DNA from: VBAS01 sp965652775
GTDB taxonomy: Bacteria; Bacteroidota; Bacteroidia; Chitinophagales; Chitinophagaceae
Length of the DNA stretch: 20,437 nucleotides
Assembly (NCBI GenBank): GCA_965652775.1
Contig: CBFGXP010000048.1
Coordinates: forward strand, 1 to 20,437
Reading direction: 5' to 3'
Both the position numbers and the translations under genes were made by a program. Positions 8,742 to 16,208 of this stretch are shown here, in pieces. The first letter of the stretch is position 1. Every line of letters begins with the position of its first letter. The notes beneath the pieces are model-generated. The model ran no database searches. It was not told the DNA's origin and was given only the letters and a program-made list of their open reading frames with translations.

Positions 8742-10544
8742 ATGATAAAACTATTTTCTTCCAAATTACTTGTGCTAATGCTCTTTGTATTATCAGTCGG
8801 CCTGGTTACATCATGTGATAAGGATGATGACGAGGCTAGCTCGGATAAAATAGAGTTACACAGCTTTGGTCCAACCGGCGCAAAGCATGGCGATACATTA
8901 CGATTTATTGGACTTAATCTCAACAGGGTAACTGCGATTCAGTTTACAGGACCGAATGCAACGGTGAATCAAGCTGATTTCAAAGAACAAAAGTCAGAAC
9001 TTATCCGGCTGATCGTTCCTCAAACCGCTGAGCAAGGTTATGTAACATTAAAGACACCAGAAGGTGACATCGTTACAAAAACACAATTTAATCTTGATGT
9101 GTTAACCACAGTTACTTCGATTACTGCGCAGGCTCGTCCGGGAACAAATGTTACGATCACCGGCAACTATCTCAACTGGGTTGACAGAGTTATTTTTAGC
9201 CGCGATAAAGTGGTTCAAACTTTTGTGAGCAAGACCATGACTCAACTTGTATTAAAAGTTCCTGATGATGCTGAGACCGGTCCGTTGATCCTGCATTACA
9301 CTGGCACCGATTCAAATTATGTGCAGACGGCCGACACATTAAAAGTTACATTGCCTTTGACAACTTCTATGTCTCCAAATCCTGTAAAACCTTTAAATGA
9401 TCTGACTATCACTGGTACAGACCTGGATCTGGCTAAGAAGGTTATATTCAATGGAGTTACTACACCGGTTACAACATTCGTGAGTCAGTCTGCTACACAA
9501 TTGGTAGTAAAAGTTCCGGACGCTGCAAAAAAAGGTAAACTAACTTTAGAAGCTGCTTCCGGCGTAAAGACAACATCAGGTGTTGACCTGGATATTGTAT
9601 TGCCGGTCATTACATCAGTAGCGCCTAATCCAATTAATCTTGCCGCCGATCTGACAATAACAGGGACTGATCTCGATCTGGTAAAGAAGGTTATTTTCTC
9701 TGGAGTCGCCCCTGCCGTCACCACTTTTGTAAGTCAATCAGCGACGCAATTGGTTGTAAAGGTTCCGGCTGGTGCAAGAAAAGGAACAGTGAAAGTGGAA
9801 GCAGCGTCCACAGTGCAAACTTCATCGCCAGCTGAGCTGGATGTAATACTGCCGGCGATTACTTCAATGTCACCTAACCCGGTTGCCCCGGGCGCATATC
9901 TTACAGTTACAGGAACCAAACTTGACATGGTGAATTCAGTGACATTTGATAATGCTCCTGCAGTAACATCATTTGTTAGTCAATCACCCACCCAAATTGT
10001 GGTAACTGTTCCCAATGGCGTCTTAAGAGGTAAGTTAACACTCGGAATTACCAATCCAACAGATACCATTCGGTCTGCAGACATTTTAGAAATAAGTGGC
10101 GGTCTTCCCGCATTAGCTGATTTTCCTTTCCCGATTTATACTGATGGGTTACACAATACTTTCCAGGATTGGTCATACACCGTCACCCATGATTTTAATA
10201 GTACGGACGTTGTTCGACAAGGAACAAAGTCAGTTAAATCAGTGTATGGTGGAAATAGCTACCAGGGAACTACTTTCCATGCTGGCACTGCTGCTTCAAC
10301 GACAGGATACACCACACTCGAATTTTCCGTATTTGGTGCAGTGGGAACTAATGGGAAAAAATTGAATGTTGTTATCAATGGAAATTATACAAGTCCTCCA
10401 CAAGTAACAATTGCTGAAGGAGCCTGGACCACTTTTAGTTTGCCGCTTTCAAGCCTGGGAAGTCCAGCTACATTAAGTGAGATCGTCCTTCAGGCTGCGG
10501 GTTGGAGTGCTACTATTCATATTGACCATGTTGGTTTGAGATAA
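8742..10544 (+). CDS. Multi-TIG-repeat surface lipoprotein with C-terminal CBM-like domain
   Basis: Predicted surface glycan-binding lipoprotein of 600 aa. The start is ATG at 8742, 25 bp after the previous stop. A longer frame from 8643 overlaps the upstream gene and would bury the signal peptide, so it is rejected. The signal ends at Cys25 followed by DKDDDE, an acidic surface-export type signal. Five TIG-like beta-sandwich units follow: two divergent ones (about residues 36-120 and 121-203), then three closely related units of exactly 83 residues each (204-286, 287-369, 370-452). The C-terminal part (453-600) looks like a carbohydrate-binding beta-sandwich: DGLHNTFQDWSY, a KSVKSVYGG strand, a GAWTTFSLPLSSL strand and the closing HIDHVGLR. 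The TIG units probably act as a stalk that holds the binding module away from the membrane. The ligand is not predictable. Confidence 0.85.
   Translation: MIKLFSSKLLVLMLFVLSVGLVTSCDKDDDEASSDKIELHSFGPTGAKHGDTLRFIGLNLNRVTAIQFTGPNATVNQADFKEQKSELIRLIVPQTAEQGYVTLKTPEGDIVTKTQFNLDVLTTVTSITAQARPGTNVTITGNYLNWVDRVIFSRDKVVQTFVSKTMTQLVLKVPDDAETGPLILHYTGTDSNYVQTADTLKVTLPLTTSMSPNPVKPLNDLTITGTDLDLAKKVIFNGVTTPVTTFVSQSATQLVVKVPDAAKKGKLTLEAASGVKTTSGVDLDIVLPVITSVAPNPINLAADLTITGTDLDLVKKVIFSGVAPAVTTFVSQSATQLVVKVPAGARKGTVKVEAASTVQTSSPAELDVILPAITSMSPNPVAPGAYLTVTGTKLDMVNSVTFDNAPAVTSFVSQSPTQIVVTVPNGVLRGKLTLGITNPTDTIRSADILEISGGLPALADFPFPIYTDGLHNTFQDWSYTVTHDFNSTDVVRQGTKSVKSVYGGNSYQGTTFHAGTAASTTGYTTLEFSVFGAVGTNGKKLNVVINGNYTSPPQVTIAEGAWTTFSLPLSSLGSPATLSEIVLQAAGWSATIHIDHVGLR
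9351..10097 (+). repeat. Three tandem 249-bp in-frame repeats encoding TIG units
   Basis: The units are 9351-9599, 9600-9848 and 9849-10097, each 249 bp or 83 codons with no length change. Each begins with a Leu-Pro codon pair, then a T-S-[MV]-[SA]-P-N-P motif, then T-[IV]-T-G-T. Units 1 and 2 share the identical peptide VTTFVSQSATQLVVKVP, yet 11 of its 17 codons differ synonymously. Unit 3 is more divergent (VTSFVSQSPTQIVVTVP). Confidence 0.9.
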
Positions 10545-10574
10545 AGTGAGAGAAAAATAAAATAGAAATTTATT

Positions 10575-10618
10575 AAGCCTGGCTCTGTGATACAATTTCT
10601 GAGTCGGGCTTTTATTTT
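10575..10618 (+). terminator. Rho-independent terminator between the surface-protein genes and the glycosidases
   Basis: AAGCCTGGCTC (10575-10585) pairs with GAGTCGGGCTT (10601-10611) in an 11-bp stem with two G-U wobbles, followed by the T-rich tail TTTTATTTT. It lies 30 bp after the second SGBP stop. It would end or weaken transcription of the sus genes before the enzymes. Confidence 0.75.
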
Positions 10619-10648
10619 AAAAGCAGGCAGCAGTTTTTGTAGGACTAA

Positions 10649-10676
10649 GTTGCGGGCCGATTCTTCGGCCTGCAAC
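10649..10676 (+). promoter_or_regulatory. 12-bp stem-loop upstream of the glycosidase genes
   Basis: Bases 10649-10660 pair with 10665-10676 (12 bp, one G-U) around a TTCT loop. The stem is GC-rich (GCGGGCCGA against TCGGCCTGC) and has no T tail. It stands about 60 bp before the first glycosidase start. It may be a leader hairpin that protects the mRNA, a regulator target or a small intergenic repeat. The remaining spacer (10677-10737) is AT-rich, with no promoter I can place. Confidence 0.55.
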
Positions 10677-10737
10677 AAATTTTCAAAATGTAAGATCTCC
10701 TTAGTTTATCGGGTATATCTATTAAAATAAATTAGCT

Positions 10738-12477
10738 ATGATGACTAAGTCCCTGGTCAGTTTTTTCGTCAGCCTTTTTTTTATAGCTATTATTTTTTCT
10801 TCCTGTGATAAGAAGAACACGCCGGCGCCACCTCCCAATCCAATAGATACAACTACCGTAAATCCCCAGGTGGATCCGCAATTGGCGACCACGATTGGTT
10901 TTTTTATGGATGATTGGGAGCCAAAAAATTTTGCAATACCTGCTTCATTCACTGCAGCTGCTTTACCAACCGGTGTAACATCCACAGTAACCATTGACAG
11001 AAGTAATGTGTTAACAAAAATACCAAGATCAATTGCTGGTAATAATGCTAATATCTGGATGACCCAAATGGTTACTGAAAATGTATTGATCGACCATTTG
11101 ACAACGTTACACCCACATATCATTCGTTTTCCCGGCGGAAGTTTGAGTGATGTGTTCTTTTGGAATGCACCGGTAAATACTCCACCGGCTGATGCACCGG
11201 CAAACCTGCTGCAGGCAAATGGAAACGCTGTTGCAGCAGGATATTGGTTTGGTACAAACACAGCAAACTGGACATGTTCTGTAGATAATTATTATAACAT
11301 GCTTCAGCAAACAAATAATAAAGGTATGATCACTGTGAATTATGGATATGCACGCTATGGTACTGGTACGAATCCTGTGGCAAAGGCTGCGCATCTTGCC
11401 GCGGATTGGGTAAGATATGATAATGGCCGTACAAAATACTGGGAAGTCGGCAATGAAAATTTTGGCGATTGGGAAGCCGGTTACAGAATCAATATCGCTA
11501 ACAACCAGGATGGCCAACCTGAATATCTATCAGGATTGCTATATGGACAGCATTTTAAAATATTTGCAGACAGTATGCGTAAAGCTGCACAGGAAATTGG
11601 GAAAACAATTTTTATTGGTGCCGTGATGAATGAGTCGGCGCCGCAAGGTTGGTGGACACCTACAGCTACCAATTGGAATACCGGTTTGTTTACGGGCGCA
11701 GGCACCGTCCCTGATTTTTATATCGTTCATAATTATTATACGCCCTATCAAACAAATGCTACTGCAGATATAATCTTAGCGACACCAGAAAGTGTAACGC
11801 AAACAATGATGAACTATGTAAAGCAATCGATGACGAATGCGGGCATTGCACATAAGCCGGTCATTTTGGGTGAATATAATATATTCTCTGTGGGTTCGAA
11901 ACAAGCAGTAAGCAATGTGAATGGACTTCATGCAGTAATGGTAATTGGAGAAGCGCTGAAAAATAAAATTGGCATGACGGGAAGATGGGACCTTGCAAAT
12001 GGATGGGATAACGGCAATGATCATGGCATGTTTAATATTGGCGACGAACCGGATGGTGTACCAAAATGGAATCCACGACCTGCTTACTATTACATGTATT
12101 TCTTTCAAAAAATGCTTGGTGACCGGTTGGTTTCTTCTGTATCTACAGCATCATCAATTGTTAGTTATGCGTCTTCCTTTACTTCCGGTGAAACAGCCGT
12201 AGCAATAATAAACAAATCTACTTCCGCGGCAACGGTACAGGTAGTAGTGAATAATTTCAAAAAAGGAAATAGCTTTTATTATTATAGATTAAATGGAGGT
12301 AGTGACAATGGTGAATTTTCAAGAAATGTATTGGTAAACGGCAGTGCATCCTCTTATGCATCCGGCGGACCATCAGGATATAAAACCCTCAATCCATATA
12401 AAACATCCACTGCCGATGGAATTGCTGTAAGCGTTCCTGCAAGGGGAGCTGTGTATCTTGTTATAGAAAAGAAATAA
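10738..12477 (+). CDS. Lipoprotein glycoside hydrolase, clan GH-A-like, family uncertain
   Basis: Probable surface or periplasmic glycosidase with a TIM-barrel catalytic domain. The signal peptide ends IIFSSC (Cys23), followed by a Pro/Thr-rich linker to about residue 48. The barrel, about 49-460, shows a strand-2-like RFPGGSLSDVFFWN motif (130-143). YWEVGNENFGDWEAGY contains the Asn239-Glu240 pair expected for the clan GH-A acid/base. VILGEYNIF contains Glu379 in the nucleophile position. A C-terminal beta-sandwich (about 465-579) ends with the RGAVYLVIEKK strand, as in arabinofuranosidase-like enzymes. The motifs recall GH51/GH44/GH39-like proteins, but I cannot place the family. It is the first of three tightly packed glycosidase genes; GH26 starts 4 bp after its stop. 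Two adjacent ATG codons (10738, 10741) are equally usable starts. Hydrolase fold likely; substrate unknown. Confidence 0.75.
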   Translation: MMTKSLVSFFVSLFFIAIIFSSCDKKNTPAPPPNPIDTTTVNPQVDPQLATTIGFFMDDWEPKNFAIPASFTAAALPTGVTSTVTIDRSNVLTKIPRSIAGNNANIWMTQMVTENVLIDHLTTLHPHIIRFPGGSLSDVFFWNAPVNTPPADAPANLLQANGNAVAAGYWFGTNTANWTCSVDNYYNMLQQTNNKGMITVNYGYARYGTGTNPVAKAAHLAADWVRYDNGRTKYWEVGNENFGDWEAGYRINIANNQDGQPEYLSGLLYGQHFKIFADSMRKAAQEIGKTIFIGAVMNESAPQGWWTPTATNWNTGLFTGAGTVPDFYIVHNYYTPYQTNATADIILATPESVTQTMMNYVKQSMTNAGIAHKPVILGEYNIFSVGSKQAVSNVNGLHAVMVIGEALKNKIGMTGRWDLANGWDNGNDHGMFNIGDEPDGVPKWNPRPAYYYMYFFQKMLGDRLVSSVSTASSIVSYASSFTSGETAVAIINKSTSAATVQVVVNNFKKGNSFYYYRLNGGSDNGEFSRNVLVNGSASSYASGGPSGYKTLNPYKTSTADGIAVSVPARGAVYLVIEKK

Positions 12478-12481
12478 AATT

Positions 12482-13606
12482 ATGTGGCGATATTTTACTT
12501 TAGTCGTTATTCAATTCGTTTTTGCGAAAGCAGCTTTTGCACAAAAAGTTTCCGTATTAATCGATGCTAATGCTACTAAGGAGACAAAGGCATTATATAA
12601 AAATCTTAAAGTAATCTCAGAGAACCATATTCTTTTTGGACACCAGCATGCAACCGAATATGGTCATGGCTGGTATGGTGATGCAAACCGAAGTGACGTA
12701 AAATCAGTCACGGGTTCTCACCCGGCGGTTATCGGCGTTGATTTTAGTGGCTTAAGCGGACGACCCGACAGTTTAATTCAACGAACAAAAAAGGAATTGG
12801 AAAAAACAATTGCTGAGACTTACAATCGCGGTGGGGTAACAACTATTTCCTGGCATTTCATTAATCCTGCTTCAGGCGGTGGCTTTTACTGGGTTGATAC
12901 CATTTCAAAACCGGCTGTAAAATTGATTATACCTGGCGGGTCGCATCATACTATATATAAAAATATACTTCGCACGGTTGCAGGCGTTGCAAATTCAACA
13001 AAAGGCAAAGATGGCAAGCTTGTACCAATGATCTTTCGTCCCTATCATGAATTTGATGGCGATTGGTTTTGGTGGGGAAGGGCCCATTGTACAGTTGATG
13101 AATTTAAGACATTGTGGAGGTTTACTGTTTCTTATTTAAGAGATTCGTTAAAGGTTCACAATTTTATTTATGCTTTTTCACCAGATAACAGGTTCCTTAC
13201 TGAAGAACAATATTTGGAAAGATATCCCGGCGACGAATGGGTAGATATGGTTGGAGTAGACAATTATGGTGATTGGGGCAGGGATGGGAAATACAATCTT
13301 GAAGCCGGCATTCGCAAGTTAAAAATCGTTTCCGACTACGCAGAAAAGACCGGTAAGCTCGCTGCTTTTACTGAAACTGGTTTGGAATCTATTCCCAATG
13401 CAACCTGGTGGACGGAAACTTTGTTAAGATCATTAAAGAAAGAAAAATTAAAATTAACCTATGTATTGGTATGGCGAAACGATACAAAAAGTCCTACACA
13501 TTATTATGCTCCATTTCCGGGGCATACAAGTGAACAGGACTTTATAAAATTTTACAATGATCCTTACACCTTATTTGAGAATGATCTTAAAAAGATTTAT
13601 AAATGA
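12482..13606 (+). CDS. GH26 endo-glycanase (beta-mannanase or beta-glucanase)
   Basis: Family 26 glycoside hydrolase, most often an endo-beta-1,4-mannanase, though some members cut mixed-linkage glucan. A type I signal peptide (AKAAFA before Gln21) exports it. The family markers are in order: ILFGHQHATEYGHGW (50-64), TISWHFINPASGG (121-133), FRPYHEFDGDWFWWG (185-199) with acid/base Glu190, the VGVDNYGDW strand (257-265), and AAFTETGLE (294-302) with nucleophile Glu298. The 374-aa length is a bare catalytic domain with no binding module. The stop overlaps the next start as ATGA, so translation is coupled to the GH5 gene. Whether it is a mannanase or a glucanase is not settled by these motifs. 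Confidence 0.93.
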   Translation: MWRYFTLVVIQFVFAKAAFAQKVSVLIDANATKETKALYKNLKVISENHILFGHQHATEYGHGWYGDANRSDVKSVTGSHPAVIGVDFSGLSGRPDSLIQRTKKELEKTIAETYNRGGVTTISWHFINPASGGGFYWVDTISKPAVKLIIPGGSHHTIYKNILRTVAGVANSTKGKDGKLVPMIFRPYHEFDGDWFWWGRAHCTVDEFKTLWRFTVSYLRDSLKVHNFIYAFSPDNRFLTEEQYLERYPGDEWVDMVGVDNYGDWGRDGKYNLEAGIRKLKIVSDYAEKTGKLAAFTETGLESIPNATWWTETLLRSLKKEKLKLTYVLVWRNDTKSPTHYYAPFPGHTSEQDFIKFYNDPYTLFENDLKKIYK

Positions 13607-14553
13607 GAAAATTATTTTTCCTTATAGTATCAGTTTTAATGCTGACAATACCGAAAGCGCAGGTAGTAAAACAAAATGGCAAGCTTAAAGTGGAGGGAAC
13701 GCAGCTGGTAAATGCAAAAGGACAACCAGTTGTTTTACACGGGATGAGTTTTGGCTGGCACAACTGGTGGCCACGATTTTATAATGCGGGTACTGTAAAA
13801 TGGCTTCGTGATGATTGGAGATGTTCCGTTGTGCGGGCGGCAATGGGAGTGGAACCGGACAGAGGTTATATAAAAGACTCGGCTGGTTCTTTAAGTAAGA
13901 TAAAAGCTGTAATAGATGCGGCAATAAAAGAAGATATATATGTGATAATCGATTGGCATAGTCATAATATCAATCTCGCGGAAGCAAAGGCCTTTTTTAA
14001 GAATATGGCAACCGCCTATCATTCGTATCCCAACATCATTTATGAAATATTCAATGAACCGGATCATGAAACCTGGCCTGAAGTAAAAAAATATGCTGAG
14101 GAAGTAATAGCCGAGATCCGTTCTATTGATAAGGACAACATCATACTTGTCGGATCCCCTCGCTGGGACCAGGAAATTCAGTTACCAGCTGCCGACCCGA
14201 TCAAAAATTTTGATAACCTGATGTACACAATGCATTTCTATGCTGGTACACATAAACAATGGTTAAGAGATAGAACAGATGAAGCTATCAGGAAAGGACT
14301 ACCCATATTTGTGAGTGAATGCGCTGGTATGGAAGCCACGGGCGATGGTCCGATCGATCATGCTGAATGGAAAAAATTCAAAGATTGGATGGACGAAAAA
14401 AAGATAAGTTGGGTGGCCTGGTCGGTGTCTGATAAAAATGAATCCTGCTCTGTTTTAAACCCATCGGCAAATTCTAATGGGAATTGGAAAGAGACCGACA
14501 TTAAAGAATGGGGTCGAATAACAAAAGATGCTTTGAAAAATTATACACGTTAG
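13603..14553 (+). CDS. GH5 subfamily 2-like endo-beta-1,4-glucanase
   Basis: Exported cellulase-type hydrolase expected to cut beta-1,4-glucosyl bonds. The signal peptide ends near KAQ (18-20). The N-terminal GTQLVNAKGQPVVLHGMSF and the VVRAAMG strand are typical of GH5 subfamily 2. IIDWHSH lies at 115-121. YEIFNEPDHETW (147-158) holds acid/base Glu152, MHFYAGTH (210-217) supplies substrate-side residues, and FVSECAGM (236-243) holds nucleophile Glu239. ISWVAWSVSDKNESCS (268-283) closes the site. At 316 aa it is a single catalytic domain. Cys240 replaces the aromatic residue usual after the nucleophile, and Cys282 lies in the last active-site loop. The gene overlaps GH26 by 4 bp and is the last gene of the locus. 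Confidence 0.93.
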   Translation: MRKLFFLIVSVLMLTIPKAQVVKQNGKLKVEGTQLVNAKGQPVVLHGMSFGWHNWWPRFYNAGTVKWLRDDWRCSVVRAAMGVEPDRGYIKDSAGSLSKIKAVIDAAIKEDIYVIIDWHSHNINLAEAKAFFKNMATAYHSYPNIIYEIFNEPDHETWPEVKKYAEEVIAEIRSIDKDNIILVGSPRWDQEIQLPAADPIKNFDNLMYTMHFYAGTHKQWLRDRTDEAIRKGLPIFVSECAGMEATGDGPIDHAEWKKFKDWMDEKKISWVAWSVSDKNESCSVLNPSANSNGNWKETDIKEWGRITKDALKNYTR

Positions 14554-14621
14554 AATTAATTAATAATAAACACAAATTTATTCTTGAGTGCCTAAAACAA
14601 CAGGCATCTTGCTTCAGGTAT

Positions 14622-14658
14622 AGCAAATAAAATGGGCTGCCACAAATTGCAGCAGCCC
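14622..14658 (-). terminator. Terminator for the HU-like genes at the convergent end
   Basis: GGGCTGC (14634-14640) and GCAGCCC (14652-14658) form a 7-bp stem with an 11-base loop. Read on the - strand it is followed by ATTTTATTTG, a T-rich tail, and it lies 23 bp after the stop of the - strand gene. On the + strand the tail is not T-rich, so it mainly serves the - strand. The GH5 gene has no other clear terminator. Confidence 0.6.
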
Positions 14659-14681
14659 GGTGTTCATATAGCAAGCAGGAG

Positions 14682-15101
14682 TTATAACCAGAAAGAAGAA
14701 GACATTCCAGCGGGAATTCGCTTCCAGGTTTTCTGGGTAGTTTTTTTATAAATATTTTTTCCCGAAAATTTTAATTTATTACCGGGTTCAAAATGGAGAT
14801 AACCAATTCCCGGAATTTCCACTTCAAAACCCTGGATCAATAATTCTTTTAAAGAACTGATAAAGCTGGCGAGATCTGATGCAGTAATCCAACTTTCAAC
14901 TTTCATATTATTGGAAATAAACGCAACCAATTCTGAATCGGTTGCCTGGTCTTTATTTGCTGAAAAGTTGATCCATTTACTTGAAGATCCCGCCTCAGGG
15001 GTGGCAGGGTTTTCGCCAACAACTTCAAACCTCCCAATTTGAGGCAGTTGCAGGTAATCATAATTTTCCAGGAATGCACGAAAATGCTGTGCAATTTTCA
15101 T
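14682..15101 (-). CDS. HU/CCDC81-like domain protein
   Basis: Small protein of 139 aa resembling the bacterial HU-CCDC81-type domains found in Bacteroidetes. It begins MKIAQHFRAFLENYDYLQLPQIGRFEV, the pattern of an N-terminal helix followed by the LP-x-IGRF turn of the family. A second half has SELVAFISNN, SDLASFISSLKELLIQGFEVEIPGIGYLHF, matching the second HU-like subdomain. The C-terminus is basic (KNIYKKTTQKTWKR). There is no membrane segment or signal peptide. The neighbouring - strand gene, 165 bp upstream, is a membrane-anchored paralogue sharing the MKI start, the LGRF motif and the G-[IT]-G-x-L turn. Possible role: DNA- or cell-division-related scaffold. This is inferred from the domain type only; true function unknown. 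Confidence 0.7.
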   Translation of the reverse strand: MKIAQHFRAFLENYDYLQLPQIGRFEVVGENPATPEAGSSSKWINFSANKDQATDSELVAFISNNMKVESWITASDLASFISSLKELLIQGFEVEIPGIGYLHFEPGNKLKFSGKNIYKKTTQKTWKRIPAGMSSSFWL

Positions 15102-15266
15102 ATAGCAGTTGTTTACTAATCAGAACAAGCAATAAGGATGACGGAACAGAAAATGTAAGAATAAGGGATGGTATGTAATGGGAAGGTTCCGGAGGTTTCT
15201 CAAGAGGGAAGCAAGGTTAAAATATTTTTCCGGTAAAGCAATAGCTTTCACAGGTTTTTTTTAAAA

Positions 15267-16127
15267 TTAATTTGACTCGACGACGGTTTTACTTCTTGTG
15301 CTGTACCGGATCTGTAGTGAGTCCCGTATGCGGGCAGTATCAGCCGGAGTGGCTGGGAGTACAAAAAATAAATTGAAAAGAATGGAATCTTTGGTATCCA
15401 TTTTTACGTCGACCTTAATTTTTCGCAGATTAGCATACCTCGTGAAAGCTCTTTGTCTTGCGGCTTTCTCTATCACAAAGCGATAGGTGCCGGAACTATC
15501 CACGGGCTTTGCTATAGCTTGAAAGGTATCCGTTGTTTTGGGAATACTGTCCAATTGGGGTTTTATAAGATTTTCCTGTTCTTTTACAATGGCATCCTTT
15601 TTATTCTTTGTTCTGTTATAAACGAAATATCCGCCGAAAACTGCCAATGAGAGGCCGGCAATTGCAACAAACCAGGTCAATATTTTTCTTGTTGCGGGAC
15701 CTTTGGGTTTTTTGGGGGAAAACATTTCTTCGTAGTCCGTAAAGGAATTTTCAGTGGTTGATGTCATATCACGGCTTTCACCGGCACCATCTCTATTCTT
15801 TTCAGTCGAAATATTACTTTGAACAAAATCATAATTACCCGATTTGTTTTTGGAAAGGGTGCCAATACCTTCAAATAGATAAGGCTTTCCTATATTTAAG
15901 AACTGGCGGGCAAGTTCAAGATTTGATTCCAGGTCAGCAGCAACCAGGCTTTTCATTTTACCGGTATTCTCCGCAATAAAACTTACTAATTCTGCATCTT
16001 CTTTCACGTAAGAGTCCTGCTGGAATTTTATCCCGCCTGAATCATCGAGGATAAATCTTCCCAGGCTTGCAAGGCTGAGTTGTTTGTTGGTGAAGAGGTA
16101 TTGAGCTAATAGTGGCGATATTTTCAA
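15267..16127 (-). CDS. Membrane-anchored HU/CCDC81-like protein with SPOR-like tail
   Basis: Predicted single-pass membrane protein, 286 aa. The N-terminal HU/CCDC81-like domain (about 1-105) contains QLSLASLGRFIL, AELVSFIAENTGK and YLFEGIGTLSKN. A charged linker leads to one transmembrane segment at about 149-170 (ILTWFVAIAGLSLAVFGGYF). The outer part ends in a segment (about 212-280) with FVIEKAARQRAFTRYANLR, similar to the peptidoglycan-binding SPOR domain in order of elements, though the match is weak. The start is TTG at 16127. No ATG lies nearby, and the MKIS opening aligns with MKIA of the paralogue downstream, which supports it. Architecture suggests a protein linking cytoplasmic DNA or division machinery to the cell wall (inference). 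Confidence 0.72.
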   Translation of the reverse strand: MKISPLLAQYLFTNKQLSLASLGRFILDDSGGIKFQQDSYVKEDAELVSFIAENTGKMKSLVAADLESNLELARQFLNIGKPYLFEGIGTLSKNKSGNYDFVQSNISTEKNRDGAGESRDMTSTTENSFTDYEEMFSPKKPKGPATRKILTWFVAIAGLSLAVFGGYFVYNRTKNKKDAIVKEQENLIKPQLDSIPKTTDTFQAIAKPVDSSGTYRFVIEKAARQRAFTRYANLRKIKVDVKMDTKDSILFNLFFVLPATPADTARIRDSLQIRYSTRSKTVVESN

Positions 16128-16208
16128 GATATTTGATTTTAACTGGATACAAGATAATTATTTTACTGCGCTATGGCAAGTTGGTGTGCAGCATTTGTAA
16201 TTTTGCTG

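Noticed and set aside
10722..12108. Long reading frames on the - strand opposite the first glycosidase
   Set aside because: They lack family features and lie opposite a gene with an intact active site and signal peptide, so they are shadows.
14590..14611. TGCCT/AGGCA hairpin after the GH5 gene
   Set aside because: The stem is only 5 bp with no T run, too weak to call a terminator.
16198..16205. TAATTTTG, a match to the Bacteroidetes -7 promoter element
   Set aside because: No -33 element lies at the right distance, and a transcript from it would start at or after the chosen start codon at 16209.
16173..16208. Longer start for the small two-helix membrane protein
   Set aside because: It adds 12 hydrophobic residues ahead of MFSKEEQDFIKYWE, which looks like a natural N-terminus. 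It is not excluded.
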